Notes: generated by a model from the letters alone, not told the origin. Shown: positions 18,541-29,114, numbered from the stretch's first letter. The stretch: 64,000 bases of DNA from Symbiodinium natans (GCA_905221605.1 CAJNDS010002079.1:2038501-2102500); one strand, 5' to 3'. Translations and numbers: made by a program.

Positions 18541-18798
18541 GTGGCGTTTTTCGGTGCGTCGGGCGATGTACATCCTCAGTTGGGGTTTTCGTTTGGGTAT
18601 TGATGGGTTTAGGATGTAGTTTGCTCAGGGTACGTGGGGTACTTAGGGCTGAGACCCTGCTATTTCGGCTGCAGCTGGTTTTAGCTACCCCCCGAGACCT
18701 GCAAACAGCGTCTACGATGGCATTTCCAGAGCAAATCCGCGTCCTCTTCCTGCAAACGACCCTCGCAAAAACTCAGCTACCAGCAGGTTCTGGGAACA

Positions 18799-18901
18799 AA
18801 CCCAATGATTAGTGCGGTGTGAACCCACTTATAATTACCCATCTAGGGTAAGAATGTAATAGGGTTACCATTGGATTCATGACTACTATGCACCTCCAAG
18901 C
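18799..18901. mobile_element. Partial MITE-like family 1 element (copy 5)
   Basis: Keeps AAACCCAATGATTAGTGCGG, GAACCCACTTATAA and the right end ATGCACCTCCAAGCA. The left terminus is lost. Confidence 0.55.
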
Positions 18902-18909
18902 AGGAACTG

Positions 18910-20110
18910 GGTGTTAAGTGTTTTTTGGCCGACCTGACCCGAAACTAACATGTTCTGAATTTCACGCCCCCCCCCCCCCAAAAAAAAAAAAAAAAATAAA
19001 TAAATAAACAAGAAAAGAAGGACGTAGTGCAGTTGACAGTATCTTCGTCCAAGTTTAGGAGATCTCGCCGAAGATGGGGACTGAGTTGATTCTACACGCA
19101 TGTAAACCCTAAGCTCTAGTCCCCAAACTCTAGGCCCATCTACACCCTTGACCCTCACCTAAGCTCATCTCATCCCTAAACCATCCAAACCCATCTAAAC
19201 TAAGTCCCTTATTCTAGCTCCTTGCAGGCTTGAGGTTTATTGAAGTGTTTGGTCTTAGCCAGTTTCTTGGCCTTTTGTACCTATTTTTGCTACTTTTTGA
19301 GACTTAGGTCGTCCATAGGGGGTCCAGGGTTTTGCGTTTAGGGTTTAGGGCTTAGGATGTGTGTGTGTGTGTGTGTGGCCTTCCCTTGCTCGAAGACGGG
19401 TGCCGTCTTTAACAAGAGCCCTGGACATTGCTGGCATCTACAGGAGATAGGTCTGCGCGGCTCCTTTTTGGACCAGGCAGGGAAGGAAGGGCATGAAGAG
19501 CCCGTGGTCGAAGTTGACCTGGGCTGAGAAGAGTTCAACGAGAGTTCGGTCCAAGGAGAGGTGGTGGAAGCTAACTTGGCGAGAAGATAAAGAGAAGGGG
19601 CCGCTTTGTCTGGGCGCGTTCTCTGGGCACATCAGGTGTACCTTCACAGCAGGCGCAGGTGAATTTCCCGCGTATAGTTCGTAGTAGATTCAGCTGCGCC
19701 GGCACGCAACCAAGGCGCACCCGGGGTGGCCCAGGCCGCCCAGGCCGGTCGGCGGAAGCATGTATGAGCGCACAAAGCAGGCAGTTCAGGAAGAGCACAA
19801 AGAACGGAGGCTGGGAAGGAAGAGGAGGAGCCCATGTTTCCAGAAGAGACCTTAGTTTGGCAGCCCCCACATAATCAGGCCGCCCGGCCAGCAGCAGTTG
19901 AGCCACTGTATGGCTGCACTGAAAAGAGTGAAAGAGGCCTGCTCTGCATACTGGCTGACATATATATATATATGTGTACAAAGGGTGGTGCTTGCGTCCA
20001 GGAGTTGAGCTGAAATGCAGGCAGACACTATGATCTGCTGAATGACGAGCAGCGCCGAGCCTCCGGAGTGCGAGCTATGGGAAGCAAGGCGAGCCGCCTT
20101 CCGTAGCATG
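18910..20110. other. Low-copy region with AT runs and unassigned frames
   Basis: Contains a C8/A16 run near 18968-18995, a (GT) run at 19358-19376 and (TA)n at 19962-19973. On the minus strand 19438-19560 reads RQVSFHHLSLDRTLVELFSA, then QVNFDHGLFMPFLPCLVQKG, which looks coding-like but has no recognised homologue and no supported boundaries. Confidence 0.3.
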
Positions 20111-20114
20111 GCAG

Positions 20115-20242
20115 GTGTCTGGAGATTCTGGGTACCTATTACCCCAACTTTACAGTCAACTTACAACCTACTTAGGGCACTCAGAAAACTCAGAAGTACA
20201 GTTATGATTGGGGTTAGAGAAGTGCCCTGAACCTCCAAGTGC
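20115..20242. mobile_element. MITE-like family 1 element (copy 6)
   Basis: Left GTCTGGAGATTCTGGGTACC (diverged), right AAGTGCCCTGAACCTCCAAGT, with the CAACTTACAACCTACTTAGG centre also seen at 26.03 kb. Confidence 0.65.
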
Positions 20243-20446
20243 TTGGATGGGCAGCTGAGAGGGAAGCACTGGAAGCCTTGCAAGCTGGCCGGAGATGCAC
20301 CTGGCGTTGGCATCTATAGACGCCTGTGCAAGTGACTACTATGCGAAGCCCTTCATTGCTTCTGAACTTGGGGCCTGCGTGGCATCTGTGTATTCCGAGC
20401 CGGGCTCGGGTTTAGGGTTCAGGGTTTAGGCTATTAGGGTTTAGAG

Positions 20447-20689
20447 ATGCTTCTTGGGCTGTGCCGCAAGGAGGTCATGCCCGTACCGGTTGCGTATGTG
20501 CTGGGCCTCATAACTCCGATGGACATCTTGGGCAGCTGCGCTCACTTGCCTCATTTCTCGACCATCATGCTCATCATGGGAAGCTTGGACTGGTGGAGTT
20601 CTGCCTCGTGCACCGCAGGCGCCGCATCCTGTAGGTCAGTTTTGCGGGTGGCCAGCCAGTTTGTTGAGATGCCCCACTCGGACACGTAA
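20447..20689 (+). CDS. Small ORF of unknown function
   Basis: An 80-codon frame from ATG directly after a TTTAGGG-like stretch. It begins MLLGLCRKEVMPVPVAYVLG, is moderately hydrophobic to about residue 50, then has SCTAGAASCRSV. Composition is not repeat-derived. No domain recognised. It may be an exon or a chance frame. Confidence 0.3.
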   Translation: MLLGLCRKEVMPVPVAYVLGLITPMDILGSCAHLPHFSTIMLIMGSLDWWSSASCTAGAASCRSVLRVASQFVEMPHSDT

Positions 20690-21660
20690 GCGAGCTTCAA
20701 GCAACGCACTAATTATTCTGTATCCCGAAAGATCCCTCAATTGCGGAACAAGAAAGTACAACTGCAGTTACAAGCCGAGTCCGAACTGTGGTTGGCTTTA
20801 CCAGGGGTACTTTTTATCATGCCTGAACCTTCAAGTGCTTTTAGTTGGTTGCACTGAAGCTCCCAGACCCTACTCTCAACCTCCAAGGTCTAAGGGAACC
20901 CTCGGTTTAGAACTTAGGGAATTAGGGTGTTTTGGTTTCGGGATTTTGGGCGTTTAGGGGTTGGGGGTTAGGGCTGCGGGTTGGGGCAACAGCTGGTCTC
21001 TTTCATATCGAGGTCGCGGACCTGAACTGTACTGCATCCACGAAGCCACCAGAGGACCTGAGTGTGGCGTGGAAAGGGTGGTTGATATTGAGGGCTTAGG
21101 GATTCCGTGTGGCGTTGCGTAGTGGAAAGGTGGTTTGGGGTTTAGGGCTCCCGATTTAGAGGTTTAGGGATTGATTCCCCTGACCGTTTGCATGTCTGCA
21201 ACAGTGGCATCAATTCATCTTGATTTTGCGTACATGTACATGGGTGGTTCTCAAGTGTGGGTGCCTGTGAATTTTATCGGGGTTCCGTATATAGGGGATT
21301 CATTTTTTTAGTTTTGGGGTGCATTCTTGGACCTTTGGCTATACGCCGTATTCTGGAAGTACCTACATACCTTTTTCTTTTGGGTGTGCATGGCAAGATT
21401 GGGTTGGATCTCTGGTGAGAGGCGGATTAGCTCCCGGCCCGTTGACATGCCTCTTTTAAAAGGGCTGTAGGTCAATATTTGATGGTTTAGAGTTTAGGTT
21501 GCTCTATGAGCACTCTAAACCCCACACGCCTGAAGAACAGATCTACCACAACCAAAAGTCTTCGGATGACAAGCTGAGATGGTCCCTTTTTTGGGTACCC
21601 AAGGGGACCGACTAACCTATCCTATTTCAGGTTGCCTAACAACCACTGGCCACAGTAACC
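20690..21660. other. Low-copy region, no supported gene
   Basis: Has a very diverged family 1-like right end (about 20755-20845) and a family 4-like piece at 21578-21612 (ATGGTCCCTTTTTTGGGTAC). Otherwise T/G-rich sequence with isolated heptamers. Confidence 0.4.
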
Positions 21661-21674
21661 CCAAACCCTTTTGA

Positions 21675-21737
21675 CCCCCTAAACCCTAAACCCTAAACCC
21701 TAAACCCTGAACCCTGAACCCTAAACCCTAAACCCAG
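21675..21737. repeat. CCCTAAA tract
   Basis: About nine units with CCCTGAA variants. Confidence 0.9.
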
Positions 21738-22330
21738 AAAATCGGTGCCAGGAACTCCCGGCCAAAGACTGCCGGGAGCAGCTTGGCGATGTGATGCCCA
21801 GAGGCTGGCGAAATGCTTGCTTCGGGGTTTAGGGTTTGGGGTTTCGGGCTTGGGTTGCTGCAAAGGAGCTCAGCTTCAATTTAGGAGCAGGAATTCGGGT
21901 TCATAGTGTTCAGAATTTATGCTTTTGGTTCAGGTAATATAGGCTTTAAGGTGTATGTTCAGGGTGTACGGCTTTTCTGTATGGCCTTAAGGTGGAGGTC
22001 TGTGTGATTTGGGGGATCCAGGGGGCCTTTGCGCATGTGCGGGTTGTAGGGCTTTGTGCACTCGATCGCCCTTGAGGACCCACTGTTTCGGGTTTAGGGT
22101 TAAGGGATTTCCTCGGGCACGTACGGGTTCCCTGTGGGTCTGCAGGGGCATATTGGGGCTTGAGGGTGATTACAAGACCCCTGTTTTGGGTTTAGGCTCT
22201 CGCCTGCTCCCAGCCGTGGAGGGGGGAGTCGATTGCATCTTGGAGTTGGCAGGGATCCTATCATATTTAAACAAGGTTGATACTACTGCTTTTGGTGGGT
22301 GCATCGGGCTCTCTTTTTTTACTTCATATT

Positions 22331-22392
22331 CGTGAGTGTATGTACTTGGTGCCCTTTTGAGGATACAAGAAATATAAGCCCTGCTTCATATG
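22331..22392. repeat. Dispersed repeat shared with the EAR-gene intron
   Basis: GTGAGTGTATGTACTTGGTG, CCCTTTTGAGGATACAAGAA then ATATAAGCCCTGCTTCATATG closely matches 50132-50193. It is non-coding and probably another short element family. Confidence 0.65.
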
Positions 22393-22499
22393 GTCGTCTG
22401 CTACCCATCCACCACCCCCCCCGCCCCCCCCTTTCCCAACCCTCCCGGCACCTTGACTACCGTATAAGATCTCTAGAAGACAAGACTGACCCCCGCCTT

Positions 22500-23660
22500 A
22501 AACCCTGGACCCTAAATTTCTAGATTCCCGAAAAGCCCTGAACCCGAAACCCTAAACCCCTACGGTATCTCACCCGCCTTTCCTCAGAGAACCCTGAACT
22601 ACGTTGTAAACTCCGTTAAGAAGAAAAAGGGCGCCCCATTTAATCCGAGCTTGCTAGACAACCTAGTAACCCTACACCCTTACTCCGCCTTTGGCAGGCG
22701 TCTCCGATCCAAGATGCACAGAAATAGTCCCATGCTCGGGCGAGGTCAAAGTCTGTAGGGAAAGTAAGTGTGGGTTCCCGAATATAAACCCTAAGCCTAA
22801 ACCCTAAACCCTAGACCGGGGGCCAAGTATTGGAGTTGAGGCGCTCACGGCTGGACGTCTCGGATTCTGACCACTGGAAAAGGCTCCAGCGGGCGCAGCC
22901 CCACAACCCCCCTTACAGATCGGCTTAGGCTGGCTGGGTCTTAAACGACATGCTGCCCTCAAGTCTGAGGGAGGAGCTTTCGTAACTTAGTATGCCCCAT
23001 GAGCCCGAATCCCCAGATCCCAACCTACTAACCCTACTTACTGATTCGAAAAGGGTTCCAAGTAACCCGAACCGTAAACCCTGAACCCCAAACCCGCAGC
23101 CCTGCCTGTAAGCCTTCTGGGCAGGCTTTGAGCAGTTTTGGGGCGGCGGCCCGGCAGCCGACTTTTGGAGAAACGAAAGCCCGCTGATGCTCCTGATGCG
23201 CGGGTGGTTGTGTGGGGGCGGGAGCGTTCGGGCCCAAAACCGGCGTTGGGCTTGCCCATCCGGGTGACGTCTTCCAGAGAATTAGACCTATGGTGACGGG
23301 TTCTGCAAGCGTGCTACCCATGAAACCATGAAAGCCCCGCTCGCTTACTTGCAGTGCCTGTCGCGGCAGAGCTTTCGTCCCCCCTCTGGGCACAAGTAGA
23401 TCTACTATGTCAAAGAGCTTCAAAGCAGTAGGCAGTTTATCAACTTTGAAGTCTTTAGGGTTTCGGGGCTTAGGATCCAACATAACCGTTTGTCCCCGCC
23501 AGTATAGGATTTGGGGATTTTAGGGCCCTATCACGCATTGGTGTTTTGGAAGTTGTTCTTATCCAATAGCTTCGACTGGCTAGAGATGGTCACAAGCTGG
23601 GCCTCCATAGTACGCTTTTGGGCCTTTGTTTGCGGTAAAGATGTCAACAAGGGTTATGCC
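22500..23660. other. Low-copy region, no supported gene
   Basis: Isolated CCCTAAA words near 22540-22560 and 22785-22815. A 149-codon minus frame (23034-23483) exists, but it is proline/alanine-rich, starts without ATG and includes a stretch antisense to heptamer-like words. I do not call it. Confidence 0.35.
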
Positions 23661-23679
23661 TGGCCACTTCCTGGACTGG

Positions 23680-23770
23680 TTAGGGTTTAGGGTTTAGGGT
23701 TTAGGCTTTCGGGTTTCGGGTTTCGGGTTTAGGGTTTAGCAGGGTTTAGGGTCTAGGGTTTAGGGTTGAG
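23680..23770. repeat. TTTAGGG / TTTCGGG tract
   Basis: About ten units with a TTTCGGG group in the middle, immediately upstream of the small ORF at 23772. Confidence 0.9.
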
Positions 23771-23771
23771 G

Positions 23772-23867
23772 ATGATTCCTGAGGCCCAAAACCTCAGTGC
23801 CCTCGCAGCAAAGCTGGAACGGCTTGAGGCAGGAGCACAATTAGATAGGGATTGGCTTTATGTTTAG
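23772..23867 (+). CDS. Small coiled-coil-like ORF (KLERLEA island)
   Basis: 31 codons from ATG: MIPEAQNLSALAAKLERLEA then GAQLDRDWLYV and TAG. Leucine spacing (L-x-x-L-x-x-K-L-x-x-L) fits an amphipathic helix. The KLERLEA word recurs as KLERVEA at 24.6 kb and as LARLEA at 28.5, 31.1, 35.5 and 39.5 kb. A TTTAGGG array lies upstream. It is probably an exon of a dispersed gene family. The function is unknown. Confidence 0.45.
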   Translation: MIPEAQNLSALAAKLERLEAGAQLDRDWLYV

Positions 23868-24162
23868 GTTTTAGCTGCTTCGGTTCAGAAAGTCTGCTGT
23901 TTAGTGTCCCTAAATCCTAAACCCAGACCCCCAAACCCTGAAACCCTCAAACAGTTTAGCGCGGTCTATTCAGGTCAACGTAGGTTCTGAGTCACGGTTT
24001 GAATTCTCGCCTCAATCTTGCAAGTGTTCCTGCTCTATTGTTTAGGGGCTTCCTTGAAGGTTTCGTGCGCAGTTACAAGTAGGGTTCAGGGCTCAGCGCC
24101 CGATTGAAGGTTCATTCATGTTTTGGTAGGGGGGCAAGAACCCCCAACCACTGATTGCTACA

Positions 24163-24225
24163 GGGTTTAGGGTTTAGGGTTTAGGGTTTAGGGTTTAGGG
24201 TTTAGGGTTTAGGGTTTAGGGTTTT
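24163..24225. repeat. TTTAGGG tract
   Basis: Nine nearly perfect units. Confidence 0.95.
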
Positions 24226-24479
24226 GTTTTTGAAAAGGCCGGCTACCCTCAAGCCTAAAGCCGAGAGATCCGAAGCACAATCACCGACCTGCCGGAAAAC
24301 TCTCAGTAGTCATACCCTAAACCCTAAATGCTAAATCCTAAACCCTAAACCCTAAACCATGCTCAAGCACAAGATCCCTATGCTCTCAACCCCCCAAAAC
24401 CCTGAGGCCTAAACCCAAACTACTTCCCGCCCCCAAAGCAGCCCTGGGCCTTGAACCCTAGATATACTTGGGGTGGTTG

Positions 24480-24532
24480 AGGGTTTAGGGTTTAGGGTTT
24501 AGGGTTTAGGGTTTAGGGTTTAGGGTTTAGGG
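24480..24532. repeat. TTTAGGG tract
   Basis: Seven units, ending 36 bp before an exon-like island. A CCCTAAA block lies at 24313-24357. Confidence 0.95.
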
Positions 24533-24567
24533 CCCTGAGCACCTCAACCCCACACTCTGACCCCCAG

Positions 24568-24636
24568 ACCGACATTCTCCGCACCCTCACAGCGAAGCTG
24601 GAGCGAGTGGAGGCAACGGAAATTTACGATAAATAA
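24568..24636 (+). CDS. Candidate terminal exon (KLERVEA island)
   Basis: After ACCCCCAG a 22-codon frame reads TDILRTLTAKLERVEATEIY, D, K and TAA. It aligns in frame with AALAAKLERLEA-type sequence at 23.8 kb. The pyrimidine-rich CCCCACACTCTGACCCCCAG is a good acceptor. Confidence 0.45.
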   Translation, partial: TDILRTLTAKLERVEATEIYDK

Positions 24637-24904
24637 GAGACCCCTATTTAGACCCATACATAGGATCCCCTCATACCAAGGACCTCTCATAATCAGGACC
24701 CCAATAAGTTCCCCCGCGAATATCGCAAACGCCCAAAGGCAGTCGCCATTTTAGGGTTTTTCGGTTTGGGGGTTTAAGGTTGGGGCCTAGGGTTTTTGGG
24801 AGAGTTTTGGAATTTAGGGCTTAAGGTTAGGGCTCAGGGTTTTTGTTGGTTTTGGAGTTTGTGAGTTTAGGTGTGTACGGTCAGAGTTTAGTGTTTGGGC
24901 TTTT

Positions 24905-25045
24905 TGCTTCCGCCGGGGGGGGGGGGTTGGAGGGGGAGGACGGGGTGCGGCAGTGGATCCTGCGCACCGGTGGTTCAGGGTTTAGGGTTTAGGGTTTAGG
25001 GTTTAGGGTTTGGGGTTTGGGGTTTGGGGTTTCGGGTTTCGAGAA
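24905..25045. repeat. Poly-G run and TTTAGGG / TTTGGGG tract
   Basis: A G-run at 24915-24927, then TTTAGGG grading to TTTGGGG and TTTCGGG between 24975 and 25040. Confidence 0.85.
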
Positions 25046-25189
25046 TGACCCAGGTGGAGCTGCTGGGCTTCAGGGCTTCTGAGTCTGAATAGGTGACATC
25101 CTAAACGTCATGAAAACGAAGCCTCTAACAAGAGCCCCCACGAACCCTCAAGTAGACTAGGGTTTAGGGTCTTTAGGGTGTAGGGTTTC

Positions 25190-25262
25190 CGTAAACCCGA
25201 AACCCGAAACCCTAAAGCCTAAACCCTAAACCCTAAACCCCAAACCCTAAAGCCTAAACCCC
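25190..25262. repeat. CCCTAAA tract
   Basis: CCCGAAA, CCCTAAA and CCCCAAA units just upstream of a coiled-coil-like island. Confidence 0.9.
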
Positions 25263-25295
25263 AAGCACAGCACCCGGAGATTGGAACCTAGCCGG

Positions 25296-25391
25296 ATGCA
25301 TCTTCCAAGCGTGGTGCGCAAGGCGGAAGCCTTACCCGACTTGGCGAGGAAAGTGGAGGAGCTCCAGGTGCTACAAGGGCTTGGGGTTTAG
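25296..25391 (+). CDS. Candidate exon (VRKAEALPDLARKVEELQ)
   Basis: 31 codons from ATG: MHLPSVVRKAEALPDLARKV then EELQVLQGLGV and TAG. The stop lies in the first TTTAGGG unit. A true exon may end earlier at a donor near CTACAAG|G. Heptad-like leucines fit the coiled-coil island family. It is bracketed by CCCTAAA upstream and TTTAGGG downstream. Confidence 0.45.
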   Translation: MHLPSVVRKAEALPDLARKVEELQVLQGLGV

Positions 25392-25844
25392 GGTTTAGGG
25401 TTTAGGATTTGGGTTTGGGGCTTGGGGTTTGGGGTTTGGGGGTTAGGGTGTAGGTGTGCTTTAGGAGTTCAACTGGGTTTAGGGTTTGCCTGAAGATCCC
25501 AACACCTACCTTTTTCTGTAGGTTATTTCTCTCACACTCCTTATACGGTTCTTAGGCAACCTAACCTACAACAAAGTCGGTTTGGGTTCGTAAGGTAGGG
25601 CCGGGGATCGGATGTGTATTTTAATCACTGCCTTCATAGTCGCAGTGTTTGAGTCAAGCCATCGTGCACTAGTCTGAACCTTGCTACGGTATGTTTTTTG
25701 TTTCGGGCGGGCTTTCGGGCCTCAAGCATCTCTCACTCAAAGAAGCCGGCGGCGGCAGAAGCATGCTCTAGGGCAAAGGGTCTGTAGGGCTTCGGCAGGC
25801 TCAGGGTTTGGTTTACTTACATGGTCCTGTTGCGTAAAGATTTT

Positions 25845-25945
25845 GAAGTGTAGGGTCCTGGGCTGGAAAGGGTTGAGAAGAGAAAGGGCACAAAAGGGAC
25901 CTCACAAGGGTCCTTTGTGACTCCCCCGAGTCGAAAGCTTAGCTT
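25845..25945. repeat. Dispersed repeat, family 7 (copy 1)
   Basis: CTGGGCTGGAAAGGGTTGAG ... CCCGAGTCGAAAGCTTAGCT then TTGTGCAGGGTTTAGGG matches 28620-28735 in order. Confidence 0.6.
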
Positions 25946-25979
25946 TGTGCAGGGTTTAGGGCCTACGGCTTAGGGTCTA

Positions 25980-26104
25980 TACTTGGAGGTTCCTGGATAC
26001 TTCTAACTCCACTGATAAGTCTACTTATAACCTACTTAGGGGACTTAGGGGGCTTATAAGTGCAGTTATAGTTGGGGTTATAAGTGCCCATGAACCTCCA
26101 AGTA
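25980..26104. mobile_element. MITE-like family 1 element (copy 7)
   Basis: TACTTGGAGGTTCCTGGATA on the left and AAGTGCCCATGAACCTCCAAG on the right, centre CTTATAACCTACTTAGGGGA. Confidence 0.8.
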
Positions 26105-26204
26105 GGGTCTAGGGTTTAGGGCGTAGGGCTTAGGACCTCTGCGCCCGACGCGCAGAGTTAACATCAGCCCTGTGTAGAGCCGGGATGTACTCGGATGTTG
26201 GAAG

Positions 26205-26380
26205 GGTTAGGGTTTAGGGTCTAGGGTTTAGGGTTTATAGGGTTTAGGGTTTAGGGTTTAGGGTTTAGGGTTTAGGGTTTAGGGTTTAGGGTTTAGGGTT
26301 TAGGGTTTAGGGTTCAGGGTTCAGGGTTTAGGGTTTAGGGTTTAGGGTATAGGGTTTAGGGTTTAGGGTGGTTTAGGGTT
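26205..26380. repeat. TTTAGGG tract
   Basis: More than twenty units with TTCAGGG and TATAGGG variants. Confidence 0.95.
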
Positions 26381-26506
26381 GGTGCCCTGTTGAGGCGCTC
26401 AGTTTTGTTAGTGCTTCATCATACACCGGGATGTGGGGGAGAGGACTGGGGTGTAAACCCTCAGCCGCCGTTCCTTTGTGGGGTTCCTCTAGCCTTAGTT
26501 CCCTAA

Positions 26507-26516
26507 ACCCTCAACG

Positions 26517-26555
<39 letters not shown>

Positions 26556-26577
26556 ACCCTAAACCCTAAACCCTAAA
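26507..26577. repeat. CCCTCAA to CCCTAAA tract
   Basis: About six CCCTCAA units followed by CCCTAAA, upstream of duplication unit A. Confidence 0.95.
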
Positions 26578-26630
26578 CTCTATAGACCCTAAACTCTATA
26601 GACCCCAAAATAGGACCAGAACTTAGAGAG

Positions 26631-26713
26631 ACCGGCCCATTGGCCAGCTCCTGAAGGTCTTGCAAGAGCAGCAGAAGGCGACGGCAGCCACGCAGGCACT
26701 CTCCGAATCGCAG
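26631..26713 (+). CDS. Candidate exon A1 (LLKVLQEQQKATAATQALSE)
   Basis: Open frame RPIGQLLKVLQEQQKATAAT then QALSESQ, ending exactly at CAG|GTTCGG, a GT donor. The helical, glutamine-rich composition resembles the other coiled-coil islands. The paralogous segment at 29.2 kb is similar in sequence but has indels. Confidence 0.5.
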
Positions 26714-26744
26714 GTTCGGTTCTTTCGTCTCCTGAAAGGAAAAT

Positions 26745-26845
26745 GTAGGTTTAGGGTTTAGGGTTTAGGGTTTAGGGTTTAGGGTTTAGGGTTTAGGGTT
26801 TAGGGTTTCGGGTTTCGGGTTTCGGGTTTAGGGTTTCGGGTTCTG
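26745..26845. repeat. TTTAGGG / TTTCGGG tract
   Basis: About thirteen units. It starts 30 bp after the proposed donor of exon A1, so it would lie inside the intron. Confidence 0.95.
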
Positions 26846-27133
26846 CCGTGTATGAAGCCTCCTGAAGGGAAAATGTAGAGTCAGAGTCCAGGGTTTGGGG
26901 TTTAAGGTTCTGCTGTGTATGTAGCCAGTTCCACTTGAACCCGTAAAATGTACAGTGATGTTCTTCTTGTCCCCAGGGGGAGTCGGGATGTCGCGTGTCT
27001 GCAAGTGCGTGTTGAAGTGTGGAGCTGTGGGCCTCACAGACCGATTATTCATCCCATAATTTAACTTGACCCCTAAACCCTAAAACCTAAACCTTACACC
27101 CTAAACCAGAACCCTAAACCCACTTAATTATAG

Positions 27134-27232
27134 GTACTTTGTGAAGTTTCAGAACGCCTTTCTAAAGCAGGGGTCCGGCTGTCAGCCTCAGGAGCAGGAG
27201 AAAGCGGATGACTTTGCTGCAGAAGAGGCTAG
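27134..27232 (+). CDS. Candidate exon A2 (EQEKADDFAAEEAR)
   Basis: After AATTATAG the frame reads YFVKFQNAFLKQGSGCQPQE then QEKADDFAAEEA, ending AG|GTTGGGTTTAGGG. The intron would begin directly with the telomere-like array. The copy at 29645 keeps the EEQKKAGDFAEEEAR end but carries a stop and a one-base insertion upstream, so unit A is better preserved. Confidence 0.5.
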
Positions 27233-27235
27233 GTT

Positions 27236-27345
27236 GGGTTTAGGGTTTAAGGTTTAGGCTTTAGGGCTTAGGGTTGAGGGTTTAGGGTTTACGGTTTAGG
27301 GTTTCTGTTTTATGGTTTAAGGTTTATGGGTTAGGGTTAGGGTTC
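27236..27345. repeat. TTTAGGG tract
   Basis: Degenerate units (TTTAAGG, CTTAGGG, TTTACGG) directly after candidate exon A2. A CCCTAAA block follows at 27560-27598. Confidence 0.9.
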
Positions 27346-27734
27346 ATCAAATGTGGTGTGTTCTGCTTGCTGCGTCCCCGGAATCCTACACCCAAAGCCT
27401 GAAACCGAAATCCTACACCCCAAACCCTGAAACCCAAATCCGAGGACAAAAAGACCCAGTTGTTTATCCAAAATAGTGCCGTCAAAGCACGCACTTTCCC
27501 GTGGCTGGTTTGGGCCCACATCCCGAAATAACCCCATTAACCCTAAACCCTGCTAGCCCGAAACCCTAAACCCTAAACCCTAAACCCTAAACCCTAAATG
27601 TTATTATATCCCCCTTGGGAACTTTTTTTTCATTTTTGTTCATATAAACCCCGAGAGGATACTAAAAATATTATGTTTTCTTAAGGTTCTAAGGTTAGGC
27701 CACCCAAGCGGTACATTTGTGGGTTGGTAGGGTG

Positions 27735-27845
27735 GGCTTTGGGTTTAGGGTTTTAGGGTGTAGGGCTTTTAGGGTTTTAGGGTTTATAGGGTTTTAGGGT
27801 TTAGGGTTCAGGGCTTTAGGTTTTAGGATTTATAGGATTATTGTG
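27735..27845. repeat. TTTTAGGG / TTTATAGGG mixed repeat
   Basis: Units with an extra T or inserted TA. Confidence 0.85.
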
Positions 27846-28177
27846 ATCCTCGAAAGGTTGAGGTTTCAAGTGTATTGGCGGGGCTCACGAGTAGTGGGGG
27901 GGAAACTATATATACGTTTCCCAGAATACGCCTATATGAATGTCTCTATCAGCCCACATGACCCGAGAAGCAATTTCCCAAGAAAGGCCTCTAGAATGAC
28001 CCCTAGGCAGTTTCGTTTGTAGCCGGCGAGGGGGCGGACATGCGACGAGGGGTCTTATCGCACCTTTCAACCCTCTGATCCCAAAGCCCTCCACCCTACA
28101 CCCTAAACCCTAAACACGTGAACCCCGAACCCTAAACCACCTCTTTGGGGCGTCACCTTCTCCTGGCTCCGGCACAG

Positions 28178-28225
28178 GCGAAGACAACAGCAGTGGAACT
28201 GCAGGCTGCCAGTTGCACTGGAGTG
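28178..28225 (+). CDS. Candidate exon A3 (AKTTAVELQAASCTGV)
   Basis: 16 codons between GGCACAG and GT. The paralogue at 30533 reads AKTTVVELQAAGCTGV. A fragment at 38995 reads ARAAEVELQAG. The flanking splice-like signals are retained in both full copies. Confidence 0.5.
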
Positions 28226-28464
28226 GTGTGTGGTTATACCCGGAACCCAAAAACGAACAAACGCATCACGAACCCCGCACCGTGTAAAGTTCGCGTTTGT
28301 TCACACTTGCTCCCCTTGCGTAGCACAGGGGCTTTTCCGGCTCTACTTGCAGGCTTTCGGAGCTTTGGGGCTGCAAACCTCCAGACCCTAACCCCTGAAC
28401 CCCCACCCTGCCTGAACCCTAAACCCTAAACCCGAAGCCCTAAGCCCTAAACCCTCAACCGCAG

Positions 28465-28569
28465 CCCTACACAGCTGAAGCCCCAAGAAAAGCTGGCCAG
28501 GGCAGAGCGATCGACGAGCTGCGAGAAGGACTTGCTCGACTTGAGGCCAAGATTCTCAGCAAGAAATAA
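28465..28569 (+). CDS. Candidate terminal exon A4 (IDELREGLARLEAKI)
   Basis: After CAACCGCAG the frame reads PYTAEAPRKAGQGRAIDELR then EGLARLEAKILSKK and TAA. The same peptide appears at 31.05 kb and 39.45 kb, the latter closed by TAA at the matching place. The upstream CCCTAAA-rich tract provides the acceptor region. Confidence 0.55.
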   Translation, partial: PYTAEAPRKAGQGRAIDELREGLARLEAKILSKK

Positions 28570-28726
28570 CCCCGCCTCTCCGTAACTCCCTTCAAGACTC
28601 TTGAAGATTTTCGAGCGCAGGGGCCTTGGGCTGGAAATAGTTTAAGAGGGACGCCGCAAAACAGTTTCAATGTCAACGGCCCTGACAGGGGCCCTGTGTA
28701 GCTACCCCGAGTCGAGAGCTCAGCTC

Positions 28727-28860
28727 TGTGTAGGGTTTAGGGTTCAGGGCTTGGGGCTTAGGGCTTAAGGTCTCGGGCTTAGGGCTTAGGGCTTAGGGCT
28801 TAGGGCTTAGGGCTTAGGGCTTAGGGCTTAGGGCTTAGGGCTTAGGGCTTAGGGTTTAGA
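28727..28860. repeat. TTAGGGC array
   Basis: About fifteen consecutive CTTAGGG units. One C-for-T variant is fixed across the whole block. Confidence 0.95.
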
Positions 28861-28963
28861 GTTCATAAGAAACTCTCACCCTAGACCTTTGGCGCCTCGG
28901 CGCCCTGTCTTCTCGGTGAGCACAGCTAACGTGAGTCGTGTGTCGACGTTGCTGGGATGTACT

Positions 28964-29063
28964 GAGATGGGTGTTTCCCAAAATAGGGGTATCCCTTTGA
29001 TATCCCAGACTCGCTTAAAGGGATCCCCCAGAAAGGGTACCCCTATTTTCGGAAACCCCCAGA
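28964..29063. mobile_element. MITE-like family 3 element (copy 2)
   Basis: Left GGGTGTTTCCCAAAATAGGG, GTATCCC; right AGAAAGGGTACCCCTATTTT, CGGAAACCCCC. It pairs with 17062-17174. Confidence 0.8.
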
Positions 29064-29114
29064 TGCTGGCGGGTTAACCTAGGTTGCCTGAACACCTGCA
29101 TACGGGGGTGGATC

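Larger units (their letters stand above)
26631..28735 (+). repeat. Segmental duplication unit A
   Basis: Ordered landmarks shared with 29200-31149: an EQQKATAATQ-type exon, TTCTGCYGTGTATG sequence, GATGTCGCGYGTCTGCAAGTGCG, an exon after CTATAGGTACT-type acceptor, AAACCGAAATCCT words, the TGGTTTGGGCCCACATCCC / GGGCCCAAGTCCC segment, an AKTTxVELQAA exon and a GRAIDELREGLARLEA exon. The telomere-like arrays between landmarks differ between units. Confidence 0.8.

Noticed and set aside
23034-23483. 149-codon minus-strand frame
   Set aside because: No ATG start, includes heptamer-derived sequence, no recognisable domain.
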